DNA of 13,052 bases from Candidatus Moraniibacteriota bacterium (GTDB lineage: Bacteria > Patescibacteriota > Minisyncoccia > CAIUEV01 > JAHKAQ01), in assembly GCA_014729445.1 (NCBI GenBank), contig WJJX01000096.1, forward strand, positions 1 to 13,052. The letters are read 5' to 3'. This document shows positions 7,093 to 13,052 of this stretch, piece after piece (within the stretch, counting starts at the first letter, position 1; every line of letters begins with the position of its first letter). Below the pieces are notes generated by a model. That model was not told where the DNA came from and did no database searches. It saw only the letters and a list, made by a program, of their open reading frames with translations. Position numbers and translations under genes: made by a program.

Positions 7093-7257
7093 ATGGGAAG
7101 GATCCAAGACCATTATATAAAATTAAAATGTTCAATCTGTAAGACCGAGATTATCAACACTAAAAAGAATAAGAAAAAATTAAAAGAAAAGCTTGAATTG
7201 AATAAATTTTGTAAAAACTGCAAAAAACATACCAAATTTGTAGAAGCTAAAAAGTAA
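7093..7257 (+). CDS. rpmG: 50S ribosomal protein bL33
   Basis: bL33 is a small protein of the large ribosomal subunit near the tRNA exit site. The frame of 54 codons runs from ATG 7093 to TAA 7255-7257. The translation matches bL33 throughout: KLKCSICK near the start, a TKKNKK turn, LELNKFCKNCKKHT and a lysine-rich end. Four cysteines form two CxxC pairs (13/16 and 40/43), so this is the zinc-binding form. The length is typical. It stands apart from secE and nusG, with which rpmG is often grouped, and shares a transcription unit with two membrane-protein genes; the next ATG is 9 bases away. No Shine-Dalgarno precedes the start, which lies in an AT-only stretch. Confidence 0.93.
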   Translation: MGRIQDHYIKLKCSICKTEIINTKKNKKKLKEKLELNKFCKNCKKHTKFVEAKK

Positions 7258-7266
7258 ATAAAACCT

Positions 7267-7557
7267 ATGCCAGAAGAAAATAAAAAAATAACCACCTATG
7301 TTTATCTCTTGGTAATTTTCATCCTTGCCGCCGGAGTAGGGATATTAACTAAAAATATCGCTTCCGATAAAATTACCACCGGTTTTGAAGACAATAGATA
7401 TCTGACAATGTCTGATGAGTATGATATTGAAGAAATCGAAGAGAAAATTAAAAAAGAACAAGAGGAGAAATTAAAAAATCAAAAAGCCCCAGTGCAGAAT
7501 CAAGGGCCCAGCCCGGCTCCCGCTAATGTCAACAGCGGTGGCAGTTGCGCTCAATAA
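7267..7557 (+). CDS. Small single-pass membrane protein with a lone C-terminal cysteine
   Basis: I do not recognise this 96-aa family. It has a short charged N-terminus (MPEENKK), one membrane helix at about 9-28, and then a presumed outside portion. That portion has an acidic helix EIEEKIKKEQEEKLKNQK (55-72, coiled-coil-like), a Pro/Ala/Asn-rich linker (about 74-90) and the end GGSCAQ, with the only cysteine at position 94. The charge pattern makes orientation uncertain. The cysteine is far from the membrane helix, so it is not a lipobox. The gene lies 9 bases after rpmG and 38 bases before a thioredoxin-like protein gene. That makes the cysteine a plausible thiol partner of the neighbour, though this is inference from position only. 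Confidence 0.8.
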   Translation: MPEENKKITTYVYLLVIFILAAGVGILTKNIASDKITTGFEDNRYLTMSDEYDIEEIEEKIKKEQEEKLKNQKAPVQNQGPSPAPANVNSGGSCAQ

Positions 7558-7595
7558 AAATTTATATATTTAATTTAAACAGTAAGTAATTAATT

Positions 7596-8843
7596 ATGTC
7601 AGCAAAAGATAAAAGAAAAAAAGACGAAGAACAAAAAAAGGCCGAAGAAAAATTAAAGAAAAATCAAAAAAAAGAGGAAATGAAGGATGAGGACGAGGAT
7701 GAAGATGAGAGAGAAGATGAAGAAAAAAATTTAAATGAGCTGGACGAAGAGGACGATGAATTTGATGATGTCGATGACGATTTTGAAGACGAAGAAGACG
7801 TGGAAAGTTATAAAAAGAAAAATCAAAATATAACCGCTTTGGCGATTCTCTTTGCCGGATTATTTGTAGGCAGTTTGTTTGTGGATATCGTCCAATGGGT
7901 TAAAGGTGAAGGGATTTCACGATCTAAGTTAAAAGAAATCGAAGACAACGGAGTTTTTCAGTCAAGTCAAAACAAAACCTGGGTGTTAAATAACGAACCG
8001 ATAGTTAAAGCAACCTTATTAACCGACACTGATTGTGAAGAATGTCAAAATGAAACCATAGTTCTTAATTTTAAAAAAGCCAGCGTACCCACTGCTTTGT
8101 TTGAAACGATCGATTATAAATCCGATAAGGGCAAAGAATTGACGGAAAAGTTAGACATCAAGGTGGTTCCGGTGGTAATTTTTGAAGAGGAACTTAAAGA
8201 AACCAATTTTTACGAACAAAATCAGCCTTTTATTCAGGAAAAGGAGGGGAGTTATTACATAGAAAATTCATTGATCAGCGCCGCTTTTAGAATCGGCGGC
8301 AAAAAATATGTGCAGTCGCCGGAATTCAGTTCCAAGACAGCAATTTTAGGTGAAGAGGTGGCGTCAGTTCCCGTAATTATTTATGGAGATTTTCAATGTC
8401 CTTATTCAAAACAGTTTGCTGTTAATTTCGCTCAAGTTTATGAGGAAAATAAGGAGGATTTGAAAGTAGCCTTTAAACAACTTCCTTTAACCAGCATTCA
8501 TCCTCAGGCTTATGGCGCCGCTCATGCCAGCATGTGTGCTAACGATCAAGGTCAATTCTGGGAAATGTATACCAAATTGTATGATACTCAGTCCGTTTGG
8601 GGAGCTAAGGGAGCGACTAACGCGGAGTTTTCCAACTTAGCGGTCGAGCTTGGTTTAAACAAGGCCGAATTTGATCAATGTATGACCGATGATATCCACA
8701 GAGAGGAAATAGAAGCGGATAGACAAGCGGCGGCCGAATTATCTATTAGCGGAACTCCAGCGGCTTTTATCGGCGAAGAATTTATCGGAGGCGCGGTTGC
8801 ACCGACAAAAATTAAAGAAATAATCGAAAAAGCAAAAGAATAA
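7596..8843 (+). CDS. Membrane-anchored double thioredoxin-fold protein (DsbA-like C-terminal domain)
   Basis: The 415-aa protein begins with about 75 residues of highly charged low-complexity sequence (Lys/Glu, then Asp/Glu). A membrane helix follows at about 79-98, with two thioredoxin-like regions that are probably outside the membrane. The first has CEEC at 147-150 and a cis-proline-type VVPVVIF around Pro192. The second is DsbA/Thioredoxin_4-like: FQCPYSKQF with Cys268 and Ser271, a helical insert including AAHASMCANDQGQFWEMYTKLYD, and SGTPAAF with Pro388 as the cis-proline. The CPYS site has lost the second cysteine of CPYC, so this domain alone cannot do classical disulfide oxidation. 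It may form mixed disulfides or exchange with CEEC. The likely role is thiol-disulfide handling of exported proteins. It is the last gene of the rpmG unit, closed by the hairpin at 8867-8897. The long acidic head lies on the cytoplasmic side if the N-terminus is inside. Confidence 0.82.
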   Translation: MSAKDKRKKDEEQKKAEEKLKKNQKKEEMKDEDEDEDEREDEEKNLNELDEEDDEFDDVDDDFEDEEDVESYKKKNQNITALAILFAGLFVGSLFVDIVQWVKGEGISRSKLKEIEDNGVFQSSQNKTWVLNNEPIVKATLLTDTDCEECQNETIVLNFKKASVPTALFETIDYKSDKGKELTEKLDIKVVPVVIFEEELKETNFYEQNQPFIQEKEGSYYIENSLISAAFRIGGKKYVQSPEFSSKTAILGEEVASVPVIIYGDFQCPYSKQFAVNFAQVYEENKEDLKVAFKQLPLTSIHPQAYGAAHASMCANDQGQFWEMYTKLYDTQSVWGAKGATNAEFSNLAVELGLNKAEFDQCMTDDIHREEIEADRQAAAELSISGTPAAFIGEEFIGGAVAPTKIKEIIEKAKE

Positions 8844-8866
8844 AGCCTTCTTTTAACCCAACAGAC

Positions 8867-8897
8867 AAAAAATCCGGAGTTAACCCCGGATTTTTTT
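8867..8897. terminator. Bidirectional intrinsic terminator between the thioredoxin-like gene and dprA
   Basis: The stem AAAAAATCCGG (8867-8877) pairs perfectly with CCGGATTTTTT (8886-8896) around the 8-base loop AGTTAACC. A T-run follows on the plus strand (8891-8897) and, read from the other strand, a matching T-run from 8872 to 8867. It can therefore end both converging transcripts. The dprA stop codon (8880-8882) lies inside the loop. Confidence 0.88.
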
Positions 8898-9968
8898 GTA
8901 GTAAATATCTTGATTTTTCTCTATAAGACCTTCCAATTCAAGCTCCGTTAAAATAATCAGCAGTCTTTCTATATTTAAATTAGAATGCTGAGCTATTTTT
9001 TCAATATGCCGTCCCGTGAAATCAATTAAATCGAGTATTTTTTGTTGTTCAGTCGATAAATTGAAAGCTGCATTTTTATCGGTTTTTATTTTTAAGTCGG
9101 ATCTAATAATCAGTTCATATTCATCCAAAATATCATTGACTTTTAAAACACACTTGGCTCCCTGTTTAATTAATTCGTTGCTGCCGGTGGAGTATTTTGA
9201 AAAAATACTTCCCGGAACTGAAAAAACGTCTCTTCCCTGCTCGAGGGCATGACTTGCCGTGATTCTGGTGCCTGATTTTATTTTAGCTTCAATTACAATC
9301 AGTCCTTGAGACATACCGCTTATTATCCTGTTTCTGGCGTAGAAATTGGCCGGTCGGACATTGACTCCCAACGGGTATTCGGAAATTACGGCGCCTTGAT
9401 TTTTAATTATATCCTGAGCCAGCGAGCGATTATTTAAAGGATTTATCGAATCCAATCCGGAAGCGACTACGGCGAAGTTTCTTCTTTTATGTTTGTTCGA
9501 AATTTTATGAACCAGCGTATCAATGCCTAAAGCCAGCCCGGAAATAAGTTTAATATTGGCACCTAGTAAACCAGGAATTATTTTTTCACAAATTTGTCTG
9601 CCGTAAACGCTGTGTTTTCTACTTCCTACAACAGCCAGACAGAAATCATTTTTTTGGGGCAAATGCCCTAAATAGTATAAAACAGGAGGCGGATTATAGA
9701 TTTTTTTTAATAGACAAGGATAATTGTCGTCTAAAATGTTAATTAATTTCACATTATATTTTTTTAGTTTTTCAAACTCCAAGTCCACGTTGATAGCTTT
9801 TTTTTTGTTTAAGAAAAAATCGATTTTATAAGAATTTAAAGAGATTCCGGCCAATTCTTTTCTCGAAGCTTTCCAAACATGCTCCATTGAATCAAAATTT
9901 GAGATAAATTTGCTAAAGGTTTTCGGGCCGAAACCGGAAATTAGGTTTAAGGCGTTCCAGTACTTCAT
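8880..9968 (-). CDS. dprA: DNA processing protein DprA
   Basis: DprA binds incoming single-stranded DNA during natural transformation and loads RecA onto it. The 362-aa protein has a helical N-terminal region with an HhH-like FGPKTFSKF at 13-21. The Rossmann-type DprA core follows: VGSRKHSVYG at 114-123, SGLALGIDTLVH at 143-154, SEYPLG at 196-201, FYARNRIISGMSQG at 209-222, EAKIKSGTRITASHALEQGRDVF at 227-249, VPGS at 251-254 and NELIKQGA at 264-271. It ends with a winged-helix-like domain at about 305-360, so it is complete. It is the only minus-strand gene here, convergent to the thioredoxin-like gene and divergent from argS. The start ATG lies in an AT-rich spacer without a Shine-Dalgarno. 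Confidence 0.95.
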   Translation of the reverse strand: MKYWNALNLISGFGPKTFSKFISNFDSMEHVWKASRKELAGISLNSYKIDFFLNKKKAINVDLEFEKLKKYNVKLINILDDNYPCLLKKIYNPPPVLYYLGHLPQKNDFCLAVVGSRKHSVYGRQICEKIIPGLLGANIKLISGLALGIDTLVHKISNKHKRRNFAVVASGLDSINPLNNRSLAQDIIKNQGAVISEYPLGVNVRPANFYARNRIISGMSQGLIVIEAKIKSGTRITASHALEQGRDVFSVPGSIFSKYSTGSNELIKQGAKCVLKVNDILDEYELIIRSDLKIKTDKNAAFNLSTEQQKILDLIDFTGRHIEKIAQHSNLNIERLLIILTELELEGLIEKNQDIYYKKIRG

Positions 9969-10042
9969 TGTTTTATTGAATTATTATTTTATTTATGCAA
10001 TTATAAATAAATCCAATTCTGTTTTATTTTAGCTTTCTTATA
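9969..10042. promoter_or_regulatory. Divergent dprA/argS promoter region (boxes only partly resolved)
   Basis: This 74-base spacer is almost pure A/T and must supply both starts. On the minus strand a perfect TATAAT occupies 10005-10000, a good -10 for dprA, but no convincing -35 is found at the right distance. On the plus strand an overlapping TATAAA (10002-10007) could serve argS, with TTGAAT (9976-9981) too far upstream at 20 bases. The overlap of the two -10-like boxes would make the promoters compete. Placement is tentative. Confidence 0.4.
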
Positions 10043-11785
10043 ATGAAAACATCATTAAAAGAATCTTTAAACAATCTAAAAAATAAAAATTATCCCGAAA
10101 TAGCCGAAAAAATTTCGGTTAATTTATTCTATCCCAAAGACGAAAAACACGGACATTTTTCAACCAACTTAGCTTTGTTAATCGCTAAAGAATTTAAACA
10201 AAATCCCAAAGACATAGCAAAAGACATAGCAAAAAAGCTTGAAAGCAAACCAGTTATTAAGAAGCATTTTAAAGTAGAATTAATTAACGGTTTTATTAAT
10301 TTTTCAATTAAAGATGCCGGTTTTATCAAACAGCTGGTCGAATTGCAAAAAAAAGATTTTCAAATTAAAAAACTTGATCTTTATAAAAATAAAAAATATT
10401 TGATCGAATTTTGCGACCAAAATCCCTTTAAATCTTTCCATATCGGCCACTTAAGAACAGCGGTAATAGGAGAATCGCTGTCAAGACTTCTGGATTTTTC
10501 CGGCGCAAAAGTCATTAGAGCCAATTACCAGGGAGATGTGGGACTTCACGTAGCAAAATTTTTCTGGGGTTTTTTTCAAATTAGAAAAAAACAACCTGAT
10601 ATTGAAGAAAAACTAAAATCCCTGGATGAAAAGATAAATTTTATGACCGATTGTTACGTGGTTGGCGCTAATGCCTATAAAAAAGACGCTAAAGCCAAAG
10701 ACAAAATCAATCAATTAAACAAAAAAATTTATCAAATGGATCGGGAAATCAAAAAAGACTGGCAGAAAAAAAGACAATGGAGTCTGGATAAATTTGACAA
10801 AATTTACGAACGTTTAAACACCGGATTTGACCGACTGTTTTTTGAATCAGAAATGGTAAAAGATAGTCTCAAGATTTGTGAAAAAGCTTACCAAAAGGGA
10901 ATTTTAAAGAAAGACCAGGGCTGTTTAATTTTTAAGGGCGAAAAATACGGCCTAAACACAAGGGTTTTTGTCAACAGCCTTGGAATTCCGACCTATGAAG
11001 CAAAAGAACTGGCCCTTGCTTTCAAAGAATTCCAGGAATTTGGAACTATCGACAAAGCGATTCATGTAGTCGGCAATGAACAAAATAATTTCTTTAAAAT
11101 TACTTTTTTGGTTGAAAAGCTTTTGGACGAACAATTATTTGATGATAAGCAATTTCACTTATCTTATGGAATGATAGATGTCAAAGGAATCAAAATGTCT
11201 TCTCGGTTGGGAAATATTATTACCGCAGAATCCCTGATTGATCAAGTGAAAAAGGAAATATCTAAAATTATTTCAACCAGAAAGGAAAAGTTGTCTCCAA
11301 AAGATACCGAAACAATAGCGGAAAAGCTAGCCGTGGGAGCGGTAAAATATTCCTATCTTAAAATCACGCCCCAAAAAAACATGCTTTTTGACCTAAAAGA
11401 AAGTGTTAAAATGGAAGGCCAATCCGGGCCCTATCTAATGTATAGTTACGTAAGAGCCATAAATATCCTAAAAAAGGTTTCAGATCAAAAAATAGATCGT
11501 ATCAAGAATTTGAAATTAAGCGAACCGGAGAGAAAATTGCTTTTTGAAATAAATAAATTTTACGACATCATTGAAAAGGTTTCTAAAACTTATCAAATTT
11601 CTGACATTGCCGATTATAGCTATAAACTCGCCACGAAATTTTCCAACTTTTATGATAAGATTCCGGTATCTAGGGTGGAAGACAAGGATCTTAGAATTCT
11701 AAGAATCGCAATCATTATTTCGTTTAAAGAAGTATTGGGCAAATGTTTGGATCTGATGGGGATTGAAACCGTGGAAAAAATGTAA
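10043..11785 (+). CDS. argS: Arginyl-tRNA synthetase
   Basis: This class I synthetase charges tRNA-Arg in the cytoplasm. It has 580 aa, full length. The N-terminal add-on domain carries HGHFSTNLA at 36-44. The catalytic domain has NPFKSFHIGHLRTAVIGE, with the HIGH signature at 133-136, followed by NYQGDVGLH. KMSSRLGN at 384-391 fills the KMSKS position; many ArgRS lack a clean version of this motif. The C-terminal DALR anticodon-binding domain starts near EGQSGPYLMYSYVR and ends with the typical LMGIETVEKM. The segment usually read as QYAHAR is MYSYVR here, an uncommon variant. A 12-base direct repeat (within about 10216-10241) encodes the doubled DIAK in the N-terminal domain. No Shine-Dalgarno is visible before ATG 10043. 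The gene is divergent from dprA and 46 bases before the next gene. Confidence 0.96.
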   Translation: MKTSLKESLNNLKNKNYPEIAEKISVNLFYPKDEKHGHFSTNLALLIAKEFKQNPKDIAKDIAKKLESKPVIKKHFKVELINGFINFSIKDAGFIKQLVELQKKDFQIKKLDLYKNKKYLIEFCDQNPFKSFHIGHLRTAVIGESLSRLLDFSGAKVIRANYQGDVGLHVAKFFWGFFQIRKKQPDIEEKLKSLDEKINFMTDCYVVGANAYKKDAKAKDKINQLNKKIYQMDREIKKDWQKKRQWSLDKFDKIYERLNTGFDRLFFESEMVKDSLKICEKAYQKGILKKDQGCLIFKGEKYGLNTRVFVNSLGIPTYEAKELALAFKEFQEFGTIDKAIHVVGNEQNNFFKITFLVEKLLDEQLFDDKQFHLSYGMIDVKGIKMSSRLGNIITAESLIDQVKKEISKIISTRKEKLSPKDTETIAEKLAVGAVKYSYLKITPQKNMLFDLKESVKMEGQSGPYLMYSYVRAINILKKVSDQKIDRIKNLKLSEPERKLLFEINKFYDIIEKVSKTYQISDIADYSYKLATKFSNFYDKIPVSRVEDKDLRILRIAIIISFKEVLGKCLDLMGIETVEKM

Positions 11786-11789
11786 AATC

Positions 11790-11795
11790 TATAAT
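11790..11795 (+). promoter_or_regulatory. Possible -10 box for the UDP-glucose dehydrogenase gene
   Basis: A perfect TATAAT follows the argS stop codon by 4 bases and lies 36 bases before the next ATG. The best upstream match to a -35 (TTGAAA, 11763-11768) is 21 bases away, too far for a standard promoter. The downstream gene may therefore use this weak promoter, readthrough from argS, or both. Confidence 0.35.
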
Positions 11796-11831
11796 AAAAT
11801 TAAGCTAGATTTAATTAATAATAAACAAACA

Positions 11832-13052
11832 ATGAAAAAAGAAAATATTGCGATTATCGGAACAGGTTATGTGGGTTTGGTAACGGGCGTCTGTTTTTCT
11901 CAAGCAGGGCATAATGTTACCTGTATTGATAAAGATCAAGCAAAAATAAACAAGCTTAAAAAAGGAATTGTTCCTATTTATGAGCCAGGGCTTGATGAAA
12001 TGGTTAAAAAAAATTTTAAGGAGAAGAGACTTTTCTTTTCAACCAGACTGGAAAAAGCGGTTGCAAACGCCAAAGTGGTTTTTGTTGCCGTTGGAACTCC
12101 CAGTTCGAGGAGGGGAGACGGTTATGCGGATTTAAGTTATGTTTATGAGGTGGCAAAAGAGATCGCTCCGTTGATTAATAATTATAAGGTAATTGTTAAT
12201 AAAAGTACAGTTCCCGTAGGCACGGCCGATGAAGTGAAAAGAATCATTTTAGAAAAAAATCCCAAAGCGGTTTTTGATATGGCTTCTAATCCCGAATTTT
12301 TAAAAGAAGGCGCCGCGATTGAAGATTTTATGAAGCCTGACAGAATCGTCGTGGGAGCTTCAACCAATAAGGCTCACAAATTATTAAAAGACATTTACGA
12401 ACCGATCATCAGTGAGGCTAAAAAAGAACTTAAGGATAAAGCGGCTTTCTTTACTACGGATATCAAATCAGCCGAACTAATTAAATATGCTTCCAATTCT
12501 TTTTTAGCAGTTAAAATTAGTTTTATTAATGAAATTTCTAATTTATGTGAACAGTTAAAGGCCAATATCGACGATGTAGCTAAAGGTATGGGCTTGGATA
12601 AAAGAATCGCTCCTTATTTTTTAAAACCCGGGCCCGGCTACGGCGGATCCTGTTTCCCCAAAGACGTAAGCGCCTTACTGCGAATCGCTCAAGAAAATGA
12701 AACCGCGCTTAGGATTTTAGAATCGGTAGTAGAAGTTAATATTGCCCAAAAGGCCAGAATGATAAAAAAAATAAAAACCGGCGCTAAAGTCAATCGAAAA
12801 GCCAAAACTTTTTTATTTTTAGGCCTTACTTTTAAACCGGAAACAGATGACATGAGAGATTCTTCGGCGATTACTATTATTCCGGCTTTAATAGAAAAGG
12901 GACATAAAGTTATCGCTCATGATCCAAAAGGAATTAAAGAGGCCAAAAAAATTCTTCCTAAAGAAACTATCTTTATCGATAAAGAAGAGGAAATTTATAG
13001 CGCTTCTAAAAAAGCGCAGGCCGTCGTTCTTTTAACGGAATGGGATTTATAT
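11832..13052 (+). CDS. UDP-glucose 6-dehydrogenase family protein (partial, cut by window end)
   Basis: The enzyme oxidises UDP-glucose (or a related UDP-sugar) to the uronic acid with two NAD+, feeding surface polysaccharide or glycan synthesis. 407 codons are visible and the frame is open at the right edge. Relatives of about 430-450 aa suggest that only a few tens of residues are missing. The NAD-binding Rossmann motif GTGYVG is at 10-15. VGTPSSRRGDGYADL and the STVPVGT segment follow. The catalytic set includes Lys218 in ELIKYASNSFLA and the nucleophile Cys274 in GYGGSCFPKD, with Asp278. The C-terminal domain has GLTFKPETDDMRDSS around 331-345. UDP-ManNAc dehydrogenases share this architecture, so substrate identity is not certain, though the SCFPKD context and the spacing favour UDP-glucose. 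The start is ATG 11832, preceded by A/T-only sequence. Confidence 0.93.
   Translation, partial: MKKENIAIIGTGYVGLVTGVCFSQAGHNVTCIDKDQAKINKLKKGIVPIYEPGLDEMVKKNFKEKRLFFSTRLEKAVANAKVVFVAVGTPSSRRGDGYADLSYVYEVAKEIAPLINNYKVIVNKSTVPVGTADEVKRIILEKNPKAVFDMASNPEFLKEGAAIEDFMKPDRIVVGASTNKAHKLLKDIYEPIISEAKKELKDKAAFFTTDIKSAELIKYASNSFLAVKISFINEISNLCEQLKANIDDVAKGMGLDKRIAPYFLKPGPGYGGSCFPKDVSALLRIAQENETALRILESVVEVNIAQKARMIKKIKTGAKVNRKAKTFLFLGLTFKPETDDMRDSSAITIIPALIEKGHKVIAHDPKGIKEAKKILPKETIFIDKEEEIYSASKKAQAVVLLTEWDLY

Noticed and set aside
10039..10044. TATAAT overlapping the argS start codon as a promoter
   Set aside because: Transcription would begin inside the coding sequence, and no good later ATG is supported because the N-terminal domain matches from the annotated start.
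10216..10241. Two copies of a 12-base unit in argS as a mobile or regulatory repeat
   Set aside because: It is in frame, encodes a repeated DIAK within a helix, and occurs once only; a simple internal duplication.
1..13052. tRNA/rRNA genes, CRISPR arrays, insertion sequences, attachment sites
   Set aside because: I looked in all spacers and found no cloverleaf-like sequence, no spaced direct repeats, and no transposase or integrase coding sequence. The spacers are too short for most of these.

Overview
The window is AT-rich and densely coded, with small core genes, very short spacers and almost no recognisable Shine-Dalgarno sequences. It carries divergent versions of bacterial cell-wall genes. 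This combination fits a small-genome member of the Candidate Phyla Radiation (Patescibacteria). I infer that from gene content and style; no rRNA or other phylogenetic marker is present to fix the lineage. The genetic code looks standard: Trp is TGG, Gly is GGN, and no conserved gene is interrupted by TGA.

Layout. Positions 1-4285 (+) hold a division/cell-wall/envelope block: the end of an FtsL-position protein, ftsI (PBP transpeptidase), a MurF-type ligase without the usual N-terminal domain, and lgt (lipoprotein maturation). Positions 4282-4641 contain a 57-aa reading frame coupled to lgt by an ATGA overlap, followed by frame-broken coding-like sequence, probably a decaying gene. Positions 4644-7025 contain a promoter flanked by a perfect 12-bp inverted repeat. 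This drives a type IV pilus-like pair: a PilB/GspE homologue whose nucleotide-binding motifs are degraded, and a short protein resembling half of PilC/GspF. Positions 7032-8843 contain a second promoter, an unlabelled 54-aa ribosomal protein bL33 gene, a small anchored protein with a lone C-terminal cysteine, and a membrane-anchored protein with two thioredoxin-like domains (CEEC, then CPYS). A hairpin at 8867-8897 is shared as terminator with dprA, which runs on the minus strand (8880-9968). Divergent from dprA are argS (10043-11785) and a UDP-glucose 6-dehydrogenase gene cut by the window end.

How the parts fit. FtsI, MurF and Lgt build and decorate the cell envelope. The thioredoxin-like protein and its small neighbour probably act on thiols outside the membrane. 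The UDP-sugar dehydrogenase suggests surface polysaccharide synthesis. DprA is the recombination mediator of natural transformation, which many bacteria couple to type IV pili. Whether the degraded pilus pair here has any link to DNA uptake cannot be told from sequence. The least ordinary part is 4282-7025: a decayed gene, a symmetric regulatory region, and a PilB/PilC-like pair that appears to have lost its motor chemistry.
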